64,000 bases of DNA from assembly GCA_022496805.1 (NCBI GenBank), contig CM040099.1, positions 3,598,501-3,662,500 on the forward strand, in the 5' to 3' direction. Of this stretch, positions 1-11,300 are shown piece by piece (the first letter of the stretch is position 1; each line of letters begins with the position of its first letter). A model generated the notes under the pieces. It was not told the origin of the DNA. It saw only the letters and a list, made by a program, of their open reading frames with translations, and ran no database searches. The position numbers and the translations under genes were made by a program. The DNA is from Pohlia nutans. Taxonomy: Eukaryota > Streptophyta > Bryopsida > Bryales > Mniaceae.

Positions 1-295
1 TATAATCATTTCTTCATTATTAGCAATTCATGATCAAAGTGGTTTGAAAATTGAGATAACTACGCTTGAGAAGCTTAGTATATTCTTGAAGTGTTAAAAC
101 AAGTCTATCGTAGGGGGTTTGACAAACTTTATACATTGAAAAACTGAACAATTTCTTTTCTATAATTGACAAAAAAAAAATAAAAAAAATAAAAAAATTC
201 AAATGGAACCACTTTGTCTCTTCATGATTTCGTCTTCTCTATCTAAGAAAAGTAAGTCACTCTTTGATCAAACTCCCATCTCTAAGATGCAAAGT

Positions 296-698
296 TAGGG
301 TTGGATAACCTATTACCACCAACTTAAGCAATCTGGCCTATTTTTGGCAGTGCTAGATTCCCAAAAAAAATATGACTGCATTCGAAATAGGTTTTGATGA
401 GGATTGCAAAAATTTGCAACATCTAATTCGCATTTGTCAATTTTATACAAAATTCCAAAGTGGAAAGTAACCTTTTACTCATACATCACATACCAATTTC
501 CTAAGTTCACACTTTGTTGTTCCTAGATCCGCTCATGAGCTAACCCAAAACCACCAGCTATTTCTTCGCAATTCTTGGCATGCCATTGGTCTACTTGAAT
601 AGTGAAATTGGTGGTTTTGGGTCTCAATTGTGGTGGCTCCAAGAAAGTTGTACCTGTCATAAATGGGGGAGGTGGTGGTAATAGGTTATCCAACCCTA
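296..698. mobile_element. Miniature element with 25-bp inverted ends
   Basis: Bases 296-320 (starting TAGGGTTGGATAACC) recur as an exact reverse complement at 674-698. Both ends carry an outer TA, as expected for a TA target duplication of the Tc1/mariner (Stowaway-like) type. The 350-bp interior has no reading frame of note. The superfamily assignment is inference from the TA flanks only. Confidence 0.6.
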
Positions 699-1332
699 CA
701 CCTTATTTTCTCAGTTTATGATACTTCGACAGGAATTTTTCCTACCCGCACGGGAATGGGGGCTGGATTCCCGCTTGAAGGTTGCAGCAAACCAGAATTC
801 TCGGAGACTGTCGTGATGTACCTGCGAGGAAGCGATCGATCATCGACTGGGGGCGGGTCGAGCTGAGACTTAATTAAAGTCCACGTGGGGCGATGATGCG
901 TGCCGGTGTGTTTCTGCTACCAATTTGCTCACCGCTACGGAACCAGTCAAAACTCCACTCAACCGACCTGCTTCAATTCCACTCCCATAGATAGAAATCG
1001 ATACATTTCTTCGCTAGCTCACGAGTGGATTCATGAGCTACACAAGACATATAATTCAACCTCCTGTGTACGGTTGTCTGCATTCCATTCATTGCAGACC
1101 GAAGCTCGATCGAAGTCAGCATTTGAAATCGGTAAGTGTACGTTTCAATTCAGTCTCGCCGGATGTTTGTCAAATCATCATTCTTTGCATTTTTTTCTGT
1201 CAGTACAATGAATTCTCGGCACAAAATTGATGCACGTAGTTTCAGATCGAGTAGTGAGGTTCAAGTGTCCCGAGCCAGCTTTGAAAACTCGAAGATAGAT
1301 CCGAGGCTTTTCTTCACTGAACTTCTCCACTT

Positions 1333-1560
1333 GAAGGTTTTAGGGCATACTAGATACGTTGCCGTATATTTAACATTTGTTATAAGTAGAATGTTCCAAA
1401 TTGAGATCCCAATAGCTTTTGAGACCTTGTAGAGATGAATTTTAACTTCACTTTTAATGTGAAACTCATAGGATGTGTAGCTAGATCCATTCCAAATACA
1501 ATGAAATACTGCCGTATCATACTGGCCGGAATGGCCAATCTGGACCTTTCAAGGTTTAAG
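1333..1560 (-). mobile_element. Family A TTAA-type MITE, reversed copy
   Basis: Reverse complement of the same 230-bp repeat found at 3074-3309, 13679-13911 and 63310-63539. Shared landmarks include CCGGAATGGCCAATCTGG near 1528-1551, also present at the start of the 63310 copy, and the segment AATTGAGATCCCAATAGC near 1399-1416. The outer TTAA ends have decayed, so this is an older copy. Confidence 0.75.
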
Positions 1561-1775
1561 GACTTAGACGAAGTTATGGTAATTAATTTAGCAGCTTAGA
1601 CGATTTGTAGTCAAATGAGTGCCAAACGTTTCGAGGTTTCAGTTGGGCAATTGAATTTGAATGAAAAGAGTCACTCTGCAATTTAAATGACTTAGATGAG
1701 GTTTATTGATGGGTGTCACAGGAACAACAGTTGAGTGAGCTTAATTGTCGGTAGCTAATTCGGATTGAAACGACG

Positions 1776-4700
1776 ATGGACGGCGACCGGGAGTTGGTGC
1801 CGGATTTGAAGCTGGGGAGGTTATTCATCAACCATTGGAAAGACTGGGTTCTCATCGTCATTCTCATCGGCCTGGAGGTTGTGTGTCAAGTGGTCACACC
1901 GTTCCAACGCTACGTGGGAGCTTCCAATTTTGTCACCCAGTTTATCATGTACCCCTACAAGAAAAACACCATCCCATTCCAGGCTGTACCGGTAACGTCC
2001 AACTAACTAACTAGTTACTAAAAAAGCTAGCATCAATTTTTGTCAGTGGTTTCTGTTCATGAATGTTGAGTTGCGGAATGTATATATGATCATGCATCAT
2101 TGTTGTGTGTTTAATTTCTGTGGACGTACTACAGGTCATTGCTCTGGTGATTCCTCTTGTTTTCATTTTGAGCCATTTCTGCTACAGAAGAAACGTTCGG
2201 GATCTGCATCATGCCATTTTAGGTATGTATGTATACAGTATCATTCAAATTTTCACTTTCCACACTTTGGAATGGACATTTAGTCATTAAAAACCTGTCA
2301 CATTAGACAAGATTTCTATTTGGACTTCCTCTTGTTCAAAATTTGGTCCCGTCTGAATTGTCTTTTTCACAATATGATCAATTGAACTTGTCATTTTAAA
2401 ACTCAGAATCCTTGTTGCTTTAGGAGTTAAATTAGATAACAAGCAGCTACACTACGAGAGTCTTGTAGTCAAAATTAGCTATGAGAGGTTATGAAGCTTT
2501 GTAGTTGCATTGCTTATTTCTTGTTAGAGATTTGAGCTCAACTTTGAGTAGCAACAAAAAAACACGGGTATACATAAGAACCTACCGTATGGCACTTTGA
2601 CACATTCACCAGGTAGTAAATGGTACAAAAGTGATCGTGAATTCTTGGTGAACATTTGCTAAATTGAACAACCACTTGTAAAACTTGCTATAAACTGCAG
2701 TTTGGCAGTAATATTTACTTAGCAGTGAATCGGTCAAAGTTCCCTGTGCTACGAGTTCAATTTTATGTAAAACTGTTAGTAGCTTGAGTGATGCAATTAA
2801 TTAGCCAACAATGAATGAATGAATGAATGAATCCTGACTAATTACTTGAGGCGGTTGGTCGATGTTGCAGGACTGCTTACAACCGTTGCTTTGACAGCCC
2901 TCATCACTGATGCAATAAAGGATGGAATCGGACGACCACGGCCTCATTTCTACGCCCGCTGCTTCGGAAGCCCTCTTGCCACACCCGTGAGTACCAAAAA
3001 AAAAAAAAAAAAACCAATTGAGAAATCTTCTTCACCTTCATTGAAAGTTGAAACACATTTAATGATACACTTGTTAACCCTTTAAGGCCCAAAGAGCCCT
3101 TTTCGACCAGTATTATACATCAATATTTCATTGTATTTGGCATGGTTCCAAACCTCATGTGAGTTTAAGATCAAAAGTGAAATTAAAGTTCACGTCGACA
3201 TGATTTTAATGAGCTATTGGGGTCTCAATAATTTGGAACTTTCTTTTTACAAAAAATGTCAAATATACGCCACCGTATCTACTATCCCCATCAGCCCTTT
3301 CAAGGTTAAGTAATGCTTGCATGATTCAGTGTTCTATGAGAATTTATGCAATTTGAACATCTTGGAGAAGATCAATACTAAGTTTGTCACAAAGAATTTA
3401 AGAGAAAGATGATTCTTAGTGGAGTCAAATACAACTGACATCATATTTTCTCAATAAAATTTGTAATTTCTATAGATTTTCAAAGTGGTATGTTGTGAAA
3501 ATACAAAACCATCTTTAGATGGTGGCCATTCATGAGCATCCCAGAAATGCTCTATATTCATTCAAAGTCAACCTAATATAGTTGATAATTAAGAAAAAAA
3601 AGAAGCAATCATAAACCGCACCATTTATACCCAAGGAATCATAATTCTGCTTGATTGCTCATGCTAAATCGCTTCTTTTATTATGTTAATCGCTTAATCA
3701 CCACTTTGTGATCTCATTGGAGTATCTAAAACCACCCCATTTTTCATGCTACATTTAGTGTTCACTTAAAATGAGATGGAATTACTTCAACCTAAGGTGG
3801 AATTAGGAGTCAACGTTAGGGTGGGAAATTGGGTCTTGGGTGGACTTAGAGACTTAACGTGATAAACAGGGAACGTTGTCCAATTCACTTGCAAGTAAAC
3901 ATTACTGCCAAGCTGCAAGTGGTTGTTCAATTTAGCAAGTGATTACCAAGAATTTATCATCATCATTCTTGTACCCATTACTGCCTTGGTAATATGCTCA
4001 GGGTTCCTTGTGATAATGCACAAACTGTGACTAATTAAACTTTCATGAATTCATTCATGTTGTCACAGGCATATGATACAACAGGGAGAGTCATCTGCGT
4101 AACAGCTCCAAGCCTCATGAAAGAAGCATACAAGAGCTTTCCCAGTGGCCACACCTCATGTACGTTCCCTTTAAATCAGGCTTTAGTACTTTATGTATAT
4201 TGATCGTGTAGGGCAGTATCCTACAAATGATTTCTTTTTTCGTCAAAAAGTGCCACATGTCATCTTCTAATTGATTAAGGGTGACCTGAACCTCTCAAAA
4301 TCTAATGTGGAAACTATATTAGTCCACTTAGAATACAAACCAATGACCATATTCGTTAAACTGAGACAAGTTGTAGTCTCATATTATCTTTGACTTTACT
4401 TTTAGATAATAATTGGTGTTTGATATTGATTTTTTTTTGATGAATTGAGACTTCAATATGTTAATAAACTCACAAACCTTTGATTTTATAAAGGTTGATA
4501 TGTTCATAAATTTTTGATTTGTTAGAATATATGTCTCAAATAGTAAGACTTCAAATAGTAAGGCTAAAGTCTCAAAATGCTCATTTTGTCTCGATTTAAC
4601 AAATGTGGCAACAATCACGGAGTTATCTGCATAGTTTGTGATTGTTGATTGCATAGTTTCTACACTAATGTCTCACAGCATTATCTTGAGTGTTTGGAAA

Positions 4701-5050
4701 AGAGAATTGACAACTTCTCATGAGCCTGCTGGACCTTCGCTTTTTAAAATTTAAATTTTTTTGTGGAAATGTATGTGTATGTATATATGCAGGGTCATTT
4801 GCAGGGTTGGGATACTTAGCAATGTATCTGGCTGGCAAGATTGGCGTGTTTGATCATCAAGGGCACTCTTGGAAGTTGTTCCCTATAGTTTTGCCACTTT
4901 TGGGTGCCACTTTTGTTGCCATCACCCGAGTTGATGACTACTGGCATCACTGGACCGATGTGTGCGCTGGCGCTGCAATCGGTCAGTCAAATTGACATAA
5001 CCCCAAAAAATTAAATTAAATTAAAAATATATATATAAATAAATAAAATA

Positions 5051-5138
<88 letters not shown>

Positions 5139-6496
5139 CTTTGATTGCTGCAAACATCATTATTTATTTATGTTTGCTTGTTTGTTACATTGGTCCAATG
5201 AGCATGAAGAGGAAATTGTTAAAAATGTCTAAGATAACAAGGTTGCAAAGTATGAATAAGAATTTTGTCATATTCATGTGGCAAAGAAATTCCTGGTCAA
5301 AATGGAGCCAAAATGAACAAAATGTAGTGGTGTAATGTAATGGTACAACAATATAAAAGTTATGTTTATGTTTTCTGAGGTGGATTGGAAACTTATCATC
5401 TCGAATGTGTCATAAGATATCACAAACATAACGAATGTTATCTCACCAGCCCATGTTGTCAATAAAAGTTGATCTGATTCATTACATCAGGAACTTCAAG
5501 ACATGTGAACATGGTGCCATGACGATGCAATCAAGATAATTTGGTGTCAACTTCCATACCAACCTAGTGTGGATAAAATGACACTAAAATAACATGTATG
5601 CGGTCTTTGATGTCTAAATGGCACCAAAATAATCTGGCCCAACTTTTCTAATGTACTAACTTCTTTTGTTTTTGTAAGGAATTAAAACAGTTGTTAAGCT
5701 TTTGCTATACCTTGATGAATTATGGGTTTTTTTGAAACAGGTCTCTTGACAGCATACTTCTGCTACCGCCAACACTTTCCCAGCTTGTTTGATGAACTCG
5801 GTAAGTGCCTTCATCATGGTTGCCCTATTGAGCATTTCAAATATGATAATTATTGTTGTACTGTACAAATGCCAACCTAATTGAGTTCATACCAGTGTGT
5901 GTGACGGGGGGGAGGCTTTTAACAAAGTGAATCCAGTCAATAGGTGTATCTGAATTCATTCCTAAAATCCTCACTAATATCACTCGTAACACCAAGTGCG
6001 AACACACTTTAAATGTACTTCCATCTACTTATGGTTGTGCGCAATACACTTCTATGAAGCACTCTTGAAGATAGGAGTGAGACCACCCGTTAATCTTACA
6101 ACACTATTTATATTGTCATCACTAGTGAGCAAGCTTATGAAAGAACATAATTCTAAACACACAAGGAAAAAAATGAGGGACATTGATGTGCAAGTGTCTC
6201 ATTGAAGTAAATGTCTAGGGTACTTGCTAAAAAGATTGAACTAGTTGATACTTTAGACATTAACTACAACAAGATAGTGGGACAAGTAGTTTTTTCTCTT
6301 GTGAAACTAACAATCTACAACTCTTTGTGGTTTGTGTTTTGCAGCTAACTTTCCTTACCCATACATGCCACGCAGTAAAAGTGAAAGTCGATCTAATTCT
6401 CCCCAAACTAGAATGCAAGAAGAACTAAGACCCTATGAGGACAAGCACAATGACTTAGAACGAGGAAGCTCACAAATTCCCATGATAGCTCCATAA
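1776..6496 (+). CDS. LPP: Lipid phosphate phosphatase (PAP2 family)
   Basis: Seven exons join in frame at GT/AG sites: 1776-1991, 2136-2222 (the first base may be 2135), 2871-2986, 4069-4159, 4793-4981, 5741-5800 and 6345-6496, giving about 303 residues, the usual size for plant LPPs. The family removes phosphate from phosphatidate, lysophosphatidate or diacylglycerol pyrophosphate at membranes. All three PAP2 signatures are present: KDGIGRPRP (exon 3), FPSGHTS (exons 4-5) and [12 protein letters not shown] (exon 5), with the two catalytic His and the Asp intact. The first Arg motif reads TR rather than the commoner SR. About six hydrophobic segments alternate with these motifs. The C-terminal 50 residues are polar and Ser/Glu-rich, probably cytosolic. 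Intron 3 contains a family A MITE, and introns 2 and 3 carry inverted arms flanking exon 3. Family membership is secure; substrate preference is unknown. Confidence 0.93.
2338..2430 (+). repeat. Truncated family B TTAA-type MITE
   Basis: Matches the 3' half of the complete element at 18651-18889, for example AAAATTTGGTCCC followed by GTCTGAATT and the terminal TTTAGGAGTTAA. The left end is missing. It lies in intron 2 of the phosphatase gene. Confidence 0.7.
2608..4012. repeat. Inverted arms flanking phosphatase exon 3
   Basis: About 135 bases at 2608-2745 (intron 2) match the reverse complement of 3878-4012 (intron 3). Shared blocks are GCTAAATTGAACAACCACTT, TTGGCAGTAAT, TTTACTT and GTTCCCTG. 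The arms lie about 1.1 kb apart and bracket exon 3 (2871-2986) and the family A MITE at 3074. Whether they are two independent insertions or the ends of one element is not clear. Confidence 0.75.
3074..3309 (+). mobile_element. Family A TTAA-type MITE in intron 3
   Basis: A 236-bp element bounded by TTAA on both sides. It starts TTAACCCTTTAAGGCCC and ends CCCTTTCAAGGTTAA, making imperfect inverted ends. It is collinear with the copies at 13679-13911 and 63310-63539 over its whole length. There is no coding capacity. Confidence 0.85.
5055..5132. repeat. AT dinucleotide microsatellite
   Basis: About 39 uninterrupted AT/TA units in intron 5 of the phosphatase gene, preceded by A-rich sequence. 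It should be length-polymorphic and prone to assembly error. Confidence 0.98.
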
Positions 6497-6998
6497 GCAC
6501 GGTCTTAGAGCATTCCCAGCAATGACTGCTATCCTCAAATTTCTTGCTAAAAACCGAGATCCCGATTTGACTTGTGAAGACCTTTTACTTACTAGAATGT
6601 TTGAAGCTGGTAATTTTCCAACCAAACTCCTCTTGTTTAGCAAAATTTAGGTTTGGGATGGTATATGCAGTTTGGAAATAAGGATAACAGCCTCACTACA
6701 CTAAATAGGTAGATTAGTGTTAGATACACTAATTTACATAAACATGTTGTAAGTTTTTACTGTTGACCAATTTTTTTACCCTCTATATTGGTCAAGATGG
6801 GGATCTTTCAATAGTAAGGTATAGACACCCATAACCGATAACGCACCCATCACAAATAAGTGGATTTCCTGGGTGCTGCGCATTGGAAAACCAGAAGCCG
6901 GTATTTATATCCAGGATATTCAGGATGCGTCCTCCAATAGAACGCGTCTGTGACTGTTACGGAATTAAATAGTCTTATGTTTGTTCACTACTCTTGTT

Positions 6999-7316
6999 TG
7001 TTGAAGTAGGATGATTGCGTGGGCTGAAGTTGCTCATAGCCATGCGCATTAGCTAGAGTAGATGATGCGAATGAGCTAGACTTGCAACTAGAGAAGTGGT
7101 ACTAGTTAGAAGTAATGAGAATTGGGTCTCCCAAGTGATATGGGCTGATCCTAGTGTACTAGGAGTGGAGTATGGGCTGATGTCCCATATGGTTTGCCAA
7201 GGGGACTCCCTTGGGTGTGCTACTTAAGAAGGGCAGCCCATGAGTAAAGATCATCTCTTTCCTATGCATTCCAAGTGTTTGTGTGAGGCTTTGGCATTCT
7301 AATCTAACCTTCAATA
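6999..7316 (+). repeat. 5' LTR of the copia element
   Basis: 318 bp, collinear with 12377-12694 with one difference seen. It should contain the element promoter; a TATA box could not be assigned with confidence. It contains repeated GGGCTGA/TGGGCTGAT words that continue into the leader. Confidence 0.97.
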
Positions 7317-7330
7317 GGTTATGGGCCCAC
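7317..7330 (+). promoter_or_regulatory. Primer-binding site, half-tRNA type
   Basis: Immediately after the 5' LTR the sequence reads GGTTATGGGCCCAC. This is the exact complement of the anticodon stem-loop of plant initiator tRNA-Met (GUGGGCCCAUAACC), recalled from the known plant tRNA. It is not the usual TGGTATCAGAGC complement of the tRNA 3' end. Priming by an internal tRNA-Met fragment is the mechanism known for Drosophila copia. Confidence 0.75.
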
Positions 7331-7620
7331 TCATGTGTTTTGCGTGAGTCAAAGATTAGATTGCTCATTGTGTGGAGGTCGTGCGTTGGAGCGCTGATTT
7401 TGGAGTATTGGAGCGCTGATTTGGAACTTTGGAGGGCTGAATTCGAGCTTTGGTGGGCTGATTTCGACATTGGGAGGTATTACAATCTTCCTACTTTTGA
7501 TCTACGTGTTGGAGGGCTGAATTCGCACTTTGGAGCTATCATTTGTTGATTTGGAGCTTTTGGAGCACTTTGGAGCACTTTTGGAGTTTATACACGCCTA
7601 CAAGGGCTGAATTGGAGCTT

Positions 7621-7730
7621 TGGAGCTTATTGGTGCTTGTTGGAGTATATTGGAGCTGATTGGAGCTGATTGGAGCTGATTGGAGCTGATTGGAGCTTAT
7701 TGGAGCTTATTGGAGCTTATTGGAGCTTAT
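7621..7730 (+). repeat. 10-bp tandem repeats in the copia leader
   Basis: About eleven units of TGGAGCTGAT or TGGAGCTTAT in tandem, with looser versions scattered from about 7395. They lie in the 1-kb untranslated leader between the primer-binding site and the gag start. The function is unknown; RNA packaging or dimerisation signals are possible for this location. Confidence 0.9.
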
Positions 7731-8318
7731 TGGCTCAATTTGTGCTCAATTTGTGCACTTGTGTTGTTGCAAGGCACTTTTATGCTTTGAGGCTCTTGGG
7801 GTGAGTCTACAATCTGATTTTGGTATTGTAATTCTTGCACAAGGGTTTGGAATGTGAGTTATGCCCTTGGAGTGCTCAAAATTAGAGTTTGGGTTAGTGA
7901 ATGCACAACGGGGCTGATTTGATGAATTTCAATGCAATTAGGACTTGAAGGGGCTGAATTTGCATTGATTTAGAGTCCTTGGAAGGCACAAGGGTGTCCA
8001 TAGGGTGCATTACATGTTGTGAAGCACAAGGGTGCTGATTTGAGTGGATTTGAGCCAACGAGTGCGCAATTCTCCTAGTTAGGGTGTTGTGGTATGATCT
8101 TGTGCAAATTCACTAAGAACCATTACGATTGAGTGTTGTGAGGTTGATGTGTAGCACAAAGGTGCTGATTTAGTGTTTGGAATTAGTTTGGAGGCATTAG
8201 AAGCACATACGTGTGCAATTTGCCTCACAAATCACAAAATTGTCAAAAATCATAAAAACAATTTTTTTTAGCTTTCTAGGGGCTGAATTTTGTGAGCGTA
8301 CGTCCTTCAATCAAGGAT

Positions 8319-11300
8319 ATGGCTACATTTGAGGGTGAAGGTGCTAAGGTTGTAGACAAGTTCGATGGCGTCAACTTCCACTTGTGGAAATTCAAGATGG
8401 AAATGGTCATGGCCGAAAAAGAATTGTGGGAGATAGTTGAGGGTAGTGAGGAACCGCCTTCGTCCGACGCCGAGGCTAGGGTACGAACTGCGTACACTCG
8501 GCGAGAGAAAAAGGCCTTTGCGATTTTGGCTCTTAATCTTTCTGATTCCCAGCTTTCTCATATTCGGTCGTGCAAGACTCCCGCCGAGGCATGGGCCAAG
8601 CTTTGCAATATCCATGAGGCAAAGAGCTTGGTCAATATCTTGTTTCTGAGGCGCAAGTTTTTCACCATCAAGATGGAAGAAAACGACGACATGTTGGCGC
8701 ACATCAACAAAATGAAGGCTCTTGCGGATCAGCTCAACGGCGCAGACGTCAACATTACCGACGGTGATATCGTTATGACGCTCCTCGAGAGTTTGCCGCC
8801 GTCGTACGAGTATCTTATCGTTGCTATGGTGAGTAGGCCCATTAGCGAGCTCACTCTTGATTATGTGACATCACGGTTGTTGCATGAACTCTCGCGGCGC
8901 AAAGAGAACGAGACTCGTGGCGATAGCCCGGCGCTTATGGCGAAGCAATCCAAGAGCGGTGCCAGTGGGAGCTCTACAGACAAGGTATGCTACTATTGCG
9001 GTAAGAAGGGCCACTTGACAAAATTTTGCTACAAACGCAAGAGAGAGGAATGTGCCAACAATACAAAGGTCAACGATGCAGGTGATGAGTACGCATTTAT
9101 GACTAGCGTCTCTTCTTGTAGTGATGACGGGGACGAGTATGCAATGATGGCAAGTGACGTGTCATGCAATGGTAGTGTGATCGATTGGATTGTTGATTCG
9201 GGAGCCTCGAGTCACATGGCGCCCATTAGGACTTGTTTCCAATCATATCACGTCATATCTCCAAAGAATGTCATTTTGGGTGATGATACGGTTCTTCAAG
9301 CCGTGGGTAAAGGATCCATCGTCGTAGACACCGAGGTGAAGGGTCGTGTGAAGACAATTACCATCCATGATGTCCTCCACGTTCCCAAGTTGAAGGCAAA
9401 TCTTTTATCGGTGCGACATTTGGTGATGAAGCATTTGCGAGTGGAATTTAGCGACCAAGGGTGTTTTGTGTTGTCTCCAAGTCGTGAGGAGGTGGCCATT
9501 ATACACGAAGTCAACGGCTTGTACCAAATCAAGTTTTCCAAGATGCACGCGGCGGAATCCGCAACGTTGGTGCAATCGAGTTCAAACGAAGACAAGTTGG
9601 CGTTGTGGCATCGTCGTCTCGGGCATTTGAATGTCAAGAGTGTGAAAGCACTCCGTGGAATGGTAAGTGGCATGGATCTTGCACAATCACACGTCGCACC
9701 TAGTTCATTCACATGTGAGGGTTGTATTGAAGGCAAGCAACAACGCTCACCGTTTCCAGTTGATGGGGCAACTCGTGCAACCAAGGTTCTTGAGATTGTG
9801 CATTCCGACGTGTGTGGTCCAATGAAGACCTCGTCTATGGGGGGTTGCAAGTATTTTGTGACGTTCATTGATGATTTTTCGAGGAAGATATGGTTGTATC
9901 CGATCAAAGCAAAGAGCGAGTGTTTTGAGAAGTTCAAAGAGTTCAAGGCGTTGGTTGAGAAGCAATCCGAGCACAAGATCAAGGTGTTTCGATCGGATAA
10001 TGGCAGCGAGTTCATGTCCAACCAATTTGGAGAGTTATTGAAGAAAGAAGGCATTGCTAGACAAACCACAACGCCATATACACCACAACAAAACGGAGTT
10101 GCAGAGCGTGCAAATCGAACAATTGTAGAAATAGCAAGGAGTATGTTGCATGCACAAAATTTGGGTTTGGACCTTTGGGCGGAAGCGGTGGTGACTGCGG
10201 TGTACACACGCAACCGATGCCCGACGAGTGCGGTTCAAAACATGACACCAGAGCAAGCGTGGAGTGGGAGGCCACCCCGCGTGGAGCACATGCGCACATT
10301 TGGATGCATCGCATTTGCAAAGGTACCCGATTCTCAAAGAACCAAACTTGAGGCCAAGGCAACAAAATGTGTGTTTCTTGGATATTGTGAAGGTACCAAG
10401 GCGTACAGGCTCATGTCCCTCGAGACCAAGAAGATCATTCGAGCTCGTGATGTGACATTTTGCGAGAATTCCAAGGTTGAAGACAATTTGGACGATGGTC
10501 CAAGTGGGAGAAGTGGCGATAAACCAGCGATTGTGGACCAATCTTCCAAATCTCCAGTTATTGATATTGTTGATGAAGACGAAGATGACAAAGATGGTGG
10601 TGATGAGGAACATATTGAGGAGCGACCTTTGAAGACGAGGAATGGCGAGAAAAAGGCACAAGCAACAGCGGTTGAAGACAATGCATCCTCGAGCGATCGT
10701 CGTTATCCAGAGAGAAATCGTAGACCACTTGGCGAGTGGTGGAAGAATCATATTCTCCCTCAAGGTGAGGAGGAGCATGCAAACGTTGCACTTTTAGATG
10801 CTCCATTGACGATTCGTGAAGCGTTGAGTTGTGATGATGCAAACAAGTGGGAGCAAGCCATGCAAGAGGAGTACAAATCGTTGATGGACAATGGCACTTG
10901 GGAATTGACTCCCCTCCCCAAGAATCGCAACGCTATCGGTTGTAAGTGGGTATTTCGTGCAAAGAGAGATGCAACGGGTGATGTGATTCGTTATAAGGCA
11001 AGATTGGTGGCAAAGGGCTTTTCACAAATCGAAGGTGTTGATTTTCATGAGACCTTTGCACCGGTGGCGAAATTCACCACTATTCGATGCATTTTGGCCA
11101 TCGGGGCTGCCATGGATTTGGAAATGCATCAAATGGATGTGAAGACGGCGTTCTTGAATGGCGAGTTGGAGGAGGACATCTACATGGTACAACCCGAAGG
11201 ATTTGTGCAACGAGGTAATGAGAACCTTGTTTGCAAGTTGAACAAGTCATTGTATGGGTTGAAGCAATCTCCACGCGCATGGTATCAAAGGATTGACACG

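Larger units (their letters stand above)
1..1775. other. 5' intergenic region without a supported gene
   Basis: No open frame here resembles a known protein, and the short ATG frames lack coherent splice partners. The stretch holds a small inverted-repeat element (296-698) and a reversed copy of a 230-bp miniature element (about 1333-1560). The last 200 bases presumably contain the promoter and leader of the phosphatase gene, but I see no convincing TATA box or other site. Confidence 0.6.

Noticed and set aside
8292..8318. Extension of the copia frame upstream to a GTG at 8292
   Set aside because: GTG is not a normal plant start codon. The first in-frame ATG at 8319 gives a typical gag beginning, so the frame was started there.
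9296..10778. Long minus-strand open frames within the copia gag-pol region
   Set aside because: They are antisense shadows of the intact polyprotein frame and show no domain signature.
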